This document shows, piece after piece, positions 9,200-20,010 of a stretch of DNA of 64,000 nt. The stretch is taken from assembly GCA_009763385.1 (NCBI GenBank), contig CM019827.1, forward strand, positions 109,209,204 through 109,273,203, read 5' to 3'. Each line of letters begins with the position of its first letter. Position 1 is the first letter of the stretch. This stretch comes from Coix lacryma-jobi var. lacryma-jobi (taxonomy: Eukaryota > Streptophyta > Magnoliopsida > Poales > Poaceae). The position numbers and the translations under genes are program-made. The notes beneath the pieces were generated by a model, which was given only the letters and a program-made list of their open reading frames with translations, did not search any database and was not told where the DNA came from.

Positions 9200-12100
9200 T
9201 TGGAGAACGTTTGGTTGGTGGATTCCGGTTGTTCAAGACACATGACCAGAAACGCCAAGTGGTTCTCCAGTCTTAGTCCTGTTGCCGGAAAGGAGTTTAT
9301 CACCTTCGGCGACAATAGCAAAGGTAAAGTGTTGTCTCGTGGGTCGGTGCGAGTTAATGAGCACTTTGTGTTGCGCGATGTTGCTCTTGTTTCTAACTTG
9401 CATTTTAACCTTCTTTCTGTTTCGCAACTTTTCGATGATGACTATGAGATTCATTTTAAGCCGAATCTCAGTCGTATTTTGGATCCTCGGGACAATCTTG
9501 TGTGTTTGATTTCGCCCTTTGGGAAAGTCTTTCGTGCGAATTTCTCGGAGTCTTTTGGGATTTCCCGTTGTCTTGTGGCTGGACCTTCCTCCTCTGATCT
9601 TTGGAAGTGGCATAGGAGACTTGGTCACTTGAGCTTCGACTTGCTTGCAAGGCTTAGTTCACTTGGCCTAATCCGAGGATTGCCCAAGTTATCTATGGAG
9701 AAGGATCTTGTTTGCCACTCTTGTAGACATGGGAAGATGGTCACCGCTCCCCACCATCCAGTGACTCAAGTCATGACCAAGCGCCCTGGAGAGCTTTTGC
9801 ACATTGACCTTGTTGGTCCGGCTCGGGTGAGCTCGATTGGGGGGAAGCGGTATGTGCTTGTTGTTGTTGACGATTTTTCGAGATATTCGTGGGTCTTCTT
9901 TTTGACTGAGAAGACTGAGACTTTCTCTTTTGCTCGCAATCTGATTTTGCGTCTTCAAAACAAGTTCCCTTTGAACTCGATGCGAGCTATTAGAAGTGAT
10001 AATGGTTCCGAATTCAAGAATTCGGATTTTGAGAAGTTTTGTAACTCTTTGGGTTTAGAGCATCAGTTTTCTTCCCCCTACACATCGCCGCAGAATGGTG
10101 TTGTAGAAAGGAAGAATTGGACCCTTGTAGAGATGGCCAGGACGATGCTCGATGAGCATAGGACTCCTAGGCGGTATTGGGCCGAAGCTATGAGCACTGC
10201 ATGCTACATTTCCAATCGTATTTTTCTTTGAGCTTTCTTGAAAAAGACTTCTTATGAGTTGTGTTTTGGAAAACTGCCCAAGGTAAGTTATTATCGAGTC
10301 TTTGGTTGCCACTGTTTTATACTTAAGAAAGGCAACCTGGACAAATTTGAGTCTCATTCTTCTGATGGTGTGTTTTTGGGTTATGGCATTCATACTCGCG
10401 CATATCGTGTACTTAACCTTGACACTACCGAGCCATGGAGACATCCGATGTCACCTTCGATGAGACCATGGTTTGTCCTTCTTCTCGTTTTGAGCGTGCA
10501 GGTGATCATGAGGTTGGCGAGCCTCTCTTTGATGATGATGATGAGGGTGCTGAAGGGATGGATGACCCAGCACCATCTCCACCTGTTGTTCTGCAAAGAG
10601 CGGCTTCTACTACCACTCACGGCCCTAATCCCTCTTCTTCGACTACTTGGGGGCCGTGGGATCCGCCACCTCGAGTGGTACCCTTTGTACCCGAGGAGGC
10701 GCCAGCTGCTGTTGAGGGGGAGGTATCTTCCGTTCGGGAGGCGCCACGACACATCCAGCGCCAACACCCGCCTCAACAGATGATCAGCAGCATCGGCGAA
10801 CGTGTCACTCGGTCAAGGTCACAACAAATCTCTCACTTTGCTCATTCTGCATTTGTTGCTGATTTTGAACCCTGAGATGTTGAACACGCTTTGTCTGATC
10901 CGGATTGGGTCAATGCCATGCATGAGGAGCTTGAAAACTTTGAGAGAAATCGGGTTTGAGTTCTTGTTCCTCTTCCTCCTGATTGTCATCCTATTGGGAC
11001 AAAATGGGTTTTCAAAAACAAACAAGGAGAAGATGGCCATGTTGTGAGAAACAAGGCCAGACTTGTAGCCCAGGGGTATAGTCAGAAGGAGGGGATAGAC
11101 TATGAGGAGACTTTTGCTCCTGTAGCTCGTTTGGAGGCAATTAGAATACTCTTGGCTTTTGCTGCATCCAAAGGGTTTAAACTTTTTCAAATGGATGTCA
11201 AGAGTGCCTTCCTAAACGGCTACATAGAAGAGGAAGTGTATGTGAGACAACCCCGCGGTTTCGAAAATCCCAAGTTTCCAAACCATGTTTTTAAACTTCA
11301 CAAAGCTTTATATGGTTTGAAACAAGCCCCTAGAGCCTGGTATGATAGGTTGAAAACCTTTTTGCTTGCTAAGGGTTTTAAAATGGGATGTGTGGATAAA
11401 ACGCTTTTTCTCCTCAAGCAAGGCAACGACACTCTCTTGGTACAGATTTACGTGGATGATATCATTTTCGGTGGTTCTTCTCACGCTTTGGTTACCAAGT
11501 TTGCAGACACTATGAGCAGGGAGTTTGAGATGAGCATGATGGGCGAGTTGACGTTTTTCCTCAGGATGCAAATCAAGCAATCCCGAGAAGGGACGTTCGT
11601 GCACCAGGGCAAGTACACCAAGGACATCCTGAAGAAGTTCGACATGGGTGAGGCCAAGCCTCTTCCAACACCTATGCCGACCACGGCGGCCCTGGATGTG
11701 GATGTGGATGGAGAAGCTGTGGACCAGAAGGAGTACCAGAGTATGATCGGGTCGCTGTTGTACCTGACGGCGACACACCCGGACATCCAGTTCGCGGTGT
11801 GTCTTTGCGCGCGATTTCAGTCGTCGCCGCGCACCTCGCACCGTCAGGCCGTTAAGCGCATTATGAGGTACTTATGCTTCACTCCAGAATTTGGGATTTG
11901 GTATTCTAATTCCTCCATCCTCTCCCTTTGCGGTTACTCTGATGTCAATTTTGCTGGTTGTCGAATTGATCGCAAGTCCACTTCTGGGACTTGTCAGTTT
12001 ATTGGTTCTTCTCTTGTATCTTGGTCTTCAAGCAAGCAGTCTAGTGTCGCCCAGTCTACCACGGAGGCTGAGTATGTAGCTGCGGCTAGCTGCTATTCGC

Positions 12101-12393
12101 AGTTGCTTTGGATGATGGCCACTTTGCGTGATTTTGGTCTGAGCTTTTCTCGCGTTCCCTTGCTTTGTGACAGCACGAGTGCTATTAGCGTTGCTAAGAA
12201 CCCCGTGCTGCACTCTAAGACCAAACACATCGATGTGCGCTTTCATTTTTTGCGAGACCATTATGAGAACGGTGATATCAACCTTCGCCATGTCGATACT
12301 CATCATTAGCTGGCTGATATTTTCACCAAGCCTTTGGATCAATCAACCTTTGCTTGGTTGAGAGGTGAGCTTGGTGTGTGTTTCCCCTTTTAG
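9200..12393 (+). pseudogene. pol: pol of element B: protease, integrase, RT, RNase H, broken
   Basis: The aspartic protease motif WLVDSGCSRHMT starts at about 9215. Integrase has an HHCC zinc domain (WHRRLGH to CHSC) and the D, D, E residues in LLHIDLVGP, RSDNGSEF and QNGVVERKN. The RT catalytic motif is YVDD near 11450. RNase H includes GYSDVNFAGC, STTEAEYVAA and KTKHIDVRFHF. Stops are TGA 10229, TGA 10873, TGA 10957 and TAG 12307, plus a one-base frameshift near 10428 in the hinge. The natural end is TAG at 12391. The order PR-IN-RT-RH identifies Ty1-copia. Confidence 0.92.
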
Positions 12394-13540
12394 ATGGGGG
12401 AAACATTTTGGTTCGTGTATTATAGACTGACTCTTTTTCCTTCAATTGGTATGCATCTTTGCATTTCATCTTGCATATTTACATTCAGAGCTTCATGTAT
12501 ATAATCCTTAGAATGTGACTATGCTCTGTATAGTGTATGCTCCGATGCTTTATGATGATGCTTGTAGCTTATGCTCTTTCTGATCATTGATACATGTTGT
12601 GAGCTGAGCTATTTTATGAATGGTGAATTTGCTTAATGAACATAAAACTTGAAAATATTCACCATTAAGATATGCAACTAGCATGTGTACAATGTGGTGA
12701 AATCACTTGTGCTTTTCATATATGCTAGGTTGCTATGTCTCTAGTTTTGAGTCATTCTCTTGCTTGGTATGTTCATATTCTGTTTAAATTTGAACCAAGT
12801 TAAGAGAATTGGAAAGATCGAGATGGGATTGCTTGTCAGCACATCACAGTTTCGAGACTGTCTCTCATTGCACTTTGAGTTAAACTTGAGCTGTGTAGTG
12901 TATGACCAAACTATTGCTTTAAGCTTCTGATTGCTTCTGCATAGGCTTCGCACAGTTCAAAAGTTAGGCAATGACAAGCTTTCAACCTCTTGCAATCACA
13001 TGCTGAACTTTGAACTTGTGTAACTTAACCGCTGCAACTCCGATAAAATCTGCCACACAAGTCTATGTTTCATTCTATAGCATGATGGTTGAACCTTGCT
13101 AGGGGTAGTTCACCTCGTATACATGTTTAGCACTTGTTTGACTTCCTGTCTATACATGCTTAGTGCTATTTTGATGGTGAATACCTTTTTGGCTGAAAAC
13201 TGCTCATTCTGCTCTCATGTTCAGATTTCGTATTTAGTGATCAGTTTGAGCCTTTGCTAGCATTCTATGCATATTGTTGAGTCATCGGATCAGCATTTTA
13301 TCTAGCATCTTCTCATTCTATCGACTATATGCCTGAAGCTGCTAACTTGCATTTTCATTCATGTGCATTTGGAGGGGAGATTCTTGATAGTGCATTTTCA
13401 ACTAAGGGGGAGAAATTTTGCCAAATCATAAAGGGGAGATTTCCTGGTTGTGTGCACTATTGGATGGGGAGTTTGAGCTGGCTCGGATTTTGAGGTTTTG
13501 AATTTACAAATTGGTTCAAAGCTCTTCTGAAATCTCTAAT

Positions 13541-13843
13541 TGGTACGGAGCACTTTTTGTAGCTAGTTGTGTTGAGCCGTTGCCTCTTTCTCGAGGGACT
13601 AGAACCTTTGTTGTTATGCTCTTCAGTTGGTATCAGTTGGTATCAAGCTTTCTTGCTAGTGGTGTTGAGCCCGTTCTGCCTCTTCTTGAGGGCTAGCTCT
13701 ATCTTTGCTTGAATTTCAATTGATCTTTCGATTGGTATCGAGCTTTCCTGCTAGCGGTGTTGAGCCTGTTCTACCTCTTCTTGAGGGCTAGCTTTGCTTT
13801 GCTTGGTTGCGTCGAGCCGTTGCCCATGTCTTTGGGAACCAAG
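13541..13843 (+). other. Array of four two-level hairpins with primer-site-like leaders (element B)
   Basis: Outer arms: CTAGT/ACTAG (13563-13567, 13598-13602), GCTAG/CTAGC (13655-13659, 13693-13697), GCTAG/CTAGC (13750-13754, 13788-13792), CTTGGTT/AACCAAG (13802-13808, 13837-13843). Inner arms: CCTC/GAGG in the first three and CCCA/TGGG in the fourth. The conserved linker reads GYGTYGAGCC. Motifs like TGGTATCGAGC precede units 1-3 (13541, 13628 and 13638, 13733). F has the matching array at 51963-52239. Confidence 0.8.
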
Positions 13844-13978
13844 TTGTCTTGCTCTTTCCACTTGACCTTCTTCGGCTTTGATATGCTTTGGGGTCATTTG
13901 GTTGAGTTCTTTCTCCTTCTTCCTTCCTTTTTTCTTTTTTCATTATGATTTGTGTTGGTAGTTGACAATGCACTCATC

Positions 13979-13989
13979 AAGGGGGAGAT
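13979..13989 (+). other. Polypurine tract of element B
   Basis: AAGGGGGAGAT lies directly before the LTR start TGCGG. The same AAGGGGGAGAT-type tract precedes the 3' LTRs of F, G and H. It primes plus-strand synthesis (family knowledge). Confidence 0.88.
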
Positions 13990-15825
13990 TGCGGATACAT
14001 GGGTGTATGCCGAGTCTCGAGTGATGAGTGATTGTCAACTAGGATAATGCGCATGTTCTTTGGCTTGTGTTGTGCGGTGTTGAGCACGGATATAGTGATC
14101 GAAGGCAAGGTGAAGGTCAAGTAGAGACGTGCCGTGCCGATGGACCGAGAGTGGTGAAGGGCGGACGTGAGGCTTGGACTGAGGGACCAGTGGCCTAACG
14201 ATTAGCTGTGGTGGCTGACAGCCTGGGACAGCGACGAGCGAAGACTTGCGGGCATGGTGTTTCTTGGGTCGAGGACCTAGGGACACGTGTCGGTGGATGG
14301 GGTGCACGGGCGGTGCATCCCCTCTACGGCTCGGTTTGGTGGTTGAGCCACAGAAAAACCACCGAGTGGACGGTTTCTAGGTTTGGGCCTCAAAACCTGG
14401 GTGCTGATGGTTTCTGAGTTTGGGCCACAAAACTCGGGCTGTGGACGGTTTCCAGGTTTGGGCCTCAAAACCTAGGCGCTGCGGGTTTCTGAGTTTGGGC
14501 CACAAAACTCAGGCGATGGACGGCTGGTTTCCCGGTTTGGGCCTCAAAACCGGGGGTTGGTCGTGAAGGCTGGTTTCCTGGTTTGGGCCTCAAAACCGGG
14601 GGTGAAGTCCGGGAAAAGGACAGTCAGAGCGGAGGCGGCACGTGGCGGCAATCGGTGAGGTTGCGTCGAGGCAACGCTACCAGTTGTGCGGGCGTGGCCG
14701 TCGGATCACCACCTACCACGAGTTGGTCCAGAATAACCCTAGGGTTTAGCTGGCTCGCTCTGTAATTAGTTAGGGGTAGAGTGGGAATTAGAATTAGGAT
14801 AAGTAGAGGGAGACACCCACCTCCCATCCTATCTCAGTCATTTGCTATTTTGCCTTCTAGGTTTTCCTGCTCTCCCCATCCTCTTCTGTAGCAAACTGAG
14901 ATCCACAGAGAAGACAATCATACCTCTATGTCCGTGAGATTTTGAGGAAGTGATAGCGTAATCTCACTGTTGTAGCGTGTGGTAGCCACACGGTTGCAAA
15001 TTCGTGGTTGTGATTCGTGTTTTGTTCGTGTTCTTCGCGGGTTGCTTTTCTCCACGATTTTCCCGTTAATCGATCTCTCTACTTGGTGCGTCTTTTGCAA
15101 ATCCGTTTGAACCAAGATGTTCTAGATCATGAGGCACTTCTCTCCACCGAAGGAATTCACCTCTAACCCCATGAGCTAGTGGATCGATCGATTTTTGTTT
15201 CGGGTCAGGTTTTTCTCCCTTCCCTTGAATTTCTTCGATTCATCGATTTGGAGATAGGTTCGAGCCATGATCTCTTAGAGATAGCTCACTATCATCCTTG
15301 TGACTCCTCTCACCAAGTTTGATCCCTAGAGGATTTGTTTTGAGAGAGATCAAGGCAAATTAGTGAATGAACTGCACAGAATCAGGGTGACCGGACGCTG
15401 GGTCGGGATGACCGGACGCACGGTGCTGAGTCCGGTCATTGAATGTCCTTCCTGTGCCTTTCTGCGACTTGACCGAACGCTCGAGATCGGACGCTCGACT
15501 TTGCACTGATCGGACTCGATGCTCTCACTATTCATCGAAGTTTTGTCCTGGTGATCGAACGCTTGTCATAGTGACCGGACGCTCCTGGCTAGTGAGTCCG
15601 GTCGCAAACAGTAAGGTCCCAAATCGTGTTTTCTCGACCGGACGCGTCCGGTGGTCACTGACCGGACGCAGGCAGAGTCCGGTCATTTCTGTTCTGCGAG
15701 TTTTCGTCCGCAGTTCGTTTGTCAGTCATCGAATTTGAATTCCAGCTTTTGCGTTGGGTTTCTAGAGTTGTGTAGTGTCCCGTTGTGCTTCTTGGAAGCA
15801 TCCACCCTACATCTAGGGTCATGGA
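13990..15825 (+). repeat. 3' LTR of element B, first part
   Basis: It starts TGCGGATACATG after the polypurine tract and is interrupted at 15825/15826 by element C. From 15102 it matches the 5' LTR copy at 5642. It contains the U3 hairpin array (14338-14600) and, from about 15390, the GACCGGACGC motif array with CCGGACGCGTCCGG at 15638-15651. Confidence 0.9.
14338..14600 (+). repeat. U3 hairpin array with covarying arms (element B)
   Basis: Seven units occur 30-50 bp apart. Arm pairs: GGTGGTT/AACCACC (14338, 14357), AGGTTT/AAACCT (14379, 14393), GAGTTT/AAACTC (14416, 14430), AGGTTT/AAACCT (14454, 14468), CTGAGTTT/AAACTCAG (14489, 14505), CCCGGTTT/AAACCGGG (14531, 14547), CCTGGTTT/AAACCGGG (14577, 14593; one G-T pair). 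The loop is GGGCCTCA or GGGCCACA. Units are separated by text such as TGGACGGTTTC. Confidence 0.85.
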
Positions 15826-17841
15826 TGTTGGTAGTCCTTAGCTTCACTAAAGATAGTGCTAGGCAACTATCCCCGGTAATGGCCTAGGAATGCTTGTTGG
15901 CACTTGCTAACGTTGTTACTAGGAGTAGACTATGGAGTCTATCCCCGGCAACAACGTCAGAAATGCTTGGAGCAAGACCGGTCACTATACCTAAAGGAGT
16001 GGAGTTAAAGCAGCTTTCTACTAATGCCAAGCGGGCTTGTCAATCCCGACACTAGTAGGAGCTAGCTAGAGAGAATGCAATCTACTAGGAGGAGATTCTG
16101 CAAGCGCACAGAACTATCATAGTAGCACTTCGCCTGGGAGTACCAGGTGTCGATTTATTTGATCCCAAGGGAAGGCTAGGGTGGTGTATGAGTTGAGTCA
16201 AGGAGGGGATGAGAGTCGAAGAAATAAGAAAAAGGAAAAGGGGAGAAGGGAAGATGAAAGGCTAGAAAGAATATATGGGTGGATAGGTAAGGATGAAATG
16301 GATGACTAAGGTAAGGTGAATGGATAGGTAGATAAAGGGATTAGGATAACTAAGGATAACTAACTAATAACTACTAACTACTGATAACTAATCCAAGATA
16401 ACTACCAAGCAAGATAACTACGAAGCGAGACAGTTACGAAGCAAGGCAGGCAAAAGTCAATAGAGCAACTAAGTTAAGTAAAGTTTTATTCCTATCTTGC
16501 CAAGTATCGAGGCGTACTAGCCTTTACCACTTACTCAGGTTGAACGCTAGCACAACGAGCCTTACTGTTAAACTGGGCCAACTACGTGGTCGAATTCAAG
16601 GCGCACAGGGCTGTCACCACCTGCTTGCTACCATAGCTATCCGGGGGTCCAGCCGTATCTGAAGGTAAGTCTATAACTAAGCACCACGCTTAACTATATT
16701 CTAACTATCTCTACCCTAGCTTTGAATAGAGACACCCTTGCGGACGTCAGAGCAAACACTTGACTTAATAAGATAAACACTAAACTAACTAAGCAACCTA
16801 TTGGCAAAGATCAAACACTAAGCACACTAGAGATTAACTACTATGGCTAAGTGAATTGAACTGTAGGATAGCTAGGTCACACTCAAGGTACTTGATAAAG
16901 TAATACTGAAAGTAATGCTTAAAGTAATACTGAGATAAAGATAAATGTACCTGAGATACAAGAGAGCAAACCAGACCAGAGACGCCGGGAAATCAACCGA
17001 CCTCCGATGCCAGTCGCTCGCACCCGCTTCTCTCTTAGCAAGCTCTACGCTAAATCTGCCAAGGACTTAGGCTAAGTTGTGCTAAACTAAGAGCCGCGCT
17101 GTAGCGAGGGCACTAAAGCTATACTCTCTCTACTAGCTACCCTACTTGCCTAAGCTCTCTGAGCTTCTAACTTGCTCTCTGCTTCTCTTGCTTGTGTGTT
17201 GCTTGGTGTGGGATGGTACAAATGAAGTAGTGTCACCAGGGGTGTATTTATAGCCCAAATGAGTGAGGGGGGTACTTATAGGGGGTAGCCAGCCGACCTA
17301 GGGCTAACCCTAGTGGCGGGCGCCAGCCCTAGGTGGCGGCCGCCACCTCCCTCACCGTTGGATGCACCGCCTTGGCTTCAACGGCATCCAGGTGGTTGTC
17401 CAAGGCGGTTTGGAGGTCGGTTGCATGTCCTAGCAACCGCCATTCAGCCTTGATCCACGCCACTTCATCCTGAGTCGTCCGATGCCACTGACCTAGTGAC
17501 CAAGGGCCAAGATTTGGCCTTGGGGAGGTCACACGGATCGGTGACGTGGCAGGGAGTGAAGCTTGGGCCAACCCAAGTGGCGGGCGCCACTTAGAGGTGG
17601 CGGGCGCCACCTAGGGGTGGCGGGCGCCACCCCCCTTAGGCCCATTTGGGCCCTGCTGAGTGGGCTTGGCCTCTGGTGGGTCCATATGTCCAAATTTGGT
17701 TCAAATCCTGCATTCAAATAAAATTCTATGGACATGTGGAATTTGGTTAGTTTGAAACCTATTTGACTACATTCCATGCCTTTTTGGTGGACTTTAGGGT
17801 CAAATGTTGATGGTAAAGCAGGTGTTTAAGGACCGTCAACA
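15826..17841 (-). repeat. Left (3') LTR of element C
   Basis: 2016 bp. It holds three palindromic GTGGCGGGCGCCAC units (17577-17630) and a perfect 16-bp palindrome GGTGGCGGCCGCCACC at 17332-17347. A GGGGGAGCT tract on the minus strand lies immediately inside at 17842 on, acting as the polypurine tract. Confidence 0.92.
17577..17630. repeat. Palindromic 20-bp tandem units in LTR C (left)
   Basis: Three copies of GTGGCGGGCGCCAC (17577, 17597, 17617) are separated by TTAGAG or CTAGGG. The right LTR has four (23418-23491), solo LTR D one (44052) and element E two (62432, 62452). Confidence 0.9.
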
Positions 17842-18402
17842 AGCTCCCCCAAGCTAACCTGTTGCTCGTCCTCGAGCAACAATGCGGTTTAAGCATTGAG
17901 CATGAAATGGATAGCAACTTAAGATGTCTGCAAGTGCATATTGTATAGTGAGAAACAACTTAGCATATATCATAAATCATAGCAATGTGGGGCTTATAGC
18001 TTTTCACTTCAAACATGCAAGAGTGAAATAAAGCAGTAGATAGGAAACTTTTATCTTGCTTAGGTTTGACTAGGATTCTGTCTGGAGGTTTTTCAAGGTT
18101 TTCAAAAGATAACAACTTGCTTAAGTCCTCCAAGATTCACTCAATCACTCAATGGTGTTTAAATCTTCACTTAGGCCAAAATGTAGCCTCTCCTATTTCT
18201 AAAGAATGATATGTGGAGTTATAGGTGGGCTAAGAACCATGAGCAAATTGTCTGATGTTTATTGCTAAGCTAGACACTCAGATCATAAGGAGCAGCAAAT
18301 CATAAAAATTGATCAAGATGTGCATGTGTGGTTATGTGGAAGTGTATAGAGAGATATTTCATAATCCTTCCTAGTTAATTTCTGGGGTCTAGAGCTAATG
18401 AT

Positions 18403-18466
<64 letters not shown>

Positions 18467-19539
18467 GGATATATAGTGAGTAGAGAAAAGATGTGTCCTC
18501 ACATTTTCTTAGGACATAGTCCTCTCTTGAGCTACTTTGCTCACTTTTTTTTCTTTTTTTTTTCTTCAGGACATAGTCCTTTCTTGAGCTACTTTGCTCA
18601 TTTTTTTTTCTCTCTCTCTTTTAGCTCTAGATTTCCCCAGACATCTATAGGAAAGGATTTCAGAAATGAAAAAGGGGAAGAGGGAGAAATGCTTATTCCT
18701 AGTGTAGGAATAAGCATAAGGCTAGCAATGGGATGTTTGGCAGGGTATTGCATATCTCCGGTGTAGAGAATAAGCAATTTATTTGGTGGTTGCAAACTTC
18801 CAAAGTGGAAAGTAGGCAAATTATGGTGGGTGTACGTGAATCTTGATTCAAAAGATATGATAAGCTTCTCTACTAAGATCTATGAGGTCTAACAAAGCTC
18901 AACACAAACAAAGCTCTTTGTGGTTTTGACTAATGACTAACAAATATTTGGCTGGTGGTGGGATGGGATAAAATCTAGGAGGAACTTTTAGCAAGGTTTT
19001 CATAATTTTTAAAAGAAATCCTCCAGATTAGGTCCTAATTTCACCTTAGCAAGTTTAAAGAATTACACCATTTCTTACTAACTTTACTCACTAAGCATGA
19101 TTTCAGTTAAAGCATGTGCAACCCACAAAAGCTACAACTTAGATAAGACCAGTTATTCAAACCATAACAATAGCATTTGCATGACATATTTCAAATCTTA
19201 TTCAGGTTTCAACTTGTTTAAGCAGATATTATCAGTTTTATTCATGGAATGGTTATTTAGGCAAGAATGTGACATTCAAAAGATATAGAATTTAAGAACT
19301 GAATGTAAAGTGTAGGCTTGAGACATACCTTATTGGAGCGGGAGTCTCCCCCAAGCTGGCTTCTTGCTTGGTGAAAAGATCTTCTTCGTCTCAATCGGAG
19401 CTCTTGTTCTCATTTTATTAAAAGGGAAACTATCTAATGTTGTGAAAAGGGAAAGTATCCTATTATGATATTTTATTATTCTAACTAAGTTAACATATAC
19501 CTATGCATAAAACTAATGATAACTGATTTTTTTTTAGTT
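17842..19539 (-). other. Non-coding interior of element C
   Basis: About 1.7 kb with no supported frame, nearly identical to E 62676-64000. It contains a CT microsatellite and several T-rich tracts. In an autonomous relative this interval would be expected to hold RT, RNase H and integrase; none is recognisable. Confidence 0.8.
18406..18463. repeat. (CT)n microsatellite
   Basis: About 29 uninterrupted CT repeats in the element C interior. The homologous site in E (63241-63262) has about 11, so the tract changes length. Confidence 0.97.
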
Positions 19540-20010
19540 TCATGCATGACATATGTTATTTATTCGAAAAAAGGAAAATTTGAAGGAAAAAAATAAAAGT
19601 AAAACCATACCTTTGGTCCATGGAATTTCATCCTTATCAGGCGGGTCTTCTTCTTCGGGCACTTCTTCTCTTAGTACTCCATCTGGTTCTTCTTCTTTTG
19701 GCACCTCTCCTTTGTTATGTGAATTACACAACTCAGGAGGAGGTGGTTCTCTCTTTCTGCTCCACCCTGTTCTTGGGCGCCTCTTCTTGGTACGAACGGG
19801 TTCTGCTTCCTGCATGTTAGCGGCATATGCGGGACCACGGGAAAAAGAGAATATTTCCTTCCTCCCTCCTAATGTCATTTGAATTTTACCACTTCCCACA
19901 TATATGCAGGCATCAACAGTGTTCAAGAAGGGTCTACCTAAGATTAGAGGCACATCTTTCCTATTTCCCATATCTAGTATTATGAAATCAGCAGGAACAT
20001 ATGAACATGA
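19540..20010 (-). pseudogene. C-terminal protease segment of element C, frameshifted
   Basis: The stretch DVPLILGRPFLNTVDACIYV is the characteristic downstream part of a gypsy aspartic protease. It is in a different frame from the upstream gag-protease ORF; an indel near 20010 separates them, because the upstream frame ends at 19980. After it comes a proline- and acid-rich tail ending at 19540, with no RT following. Confidence 0.75.

Larger units (their letters stand above)
12394..13989 (+). other. 3' non-coding region of element B
   Basis: About 1.6 kb without a coding frame; no env-like ORF is visible. It is partly alignable with F 49621-52766, which indicates a shared lineage. It holds the hairpin array at 13541-13843 and ends with the polypurine tract. 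Confidence 0.8.

Noticed and set aside
18398..18766. Open frame with a long Leu-Ser run
   Set aside because: It is the translation of the (CT)n microsatellite and flanking T-rich sequence; no start context or homology.
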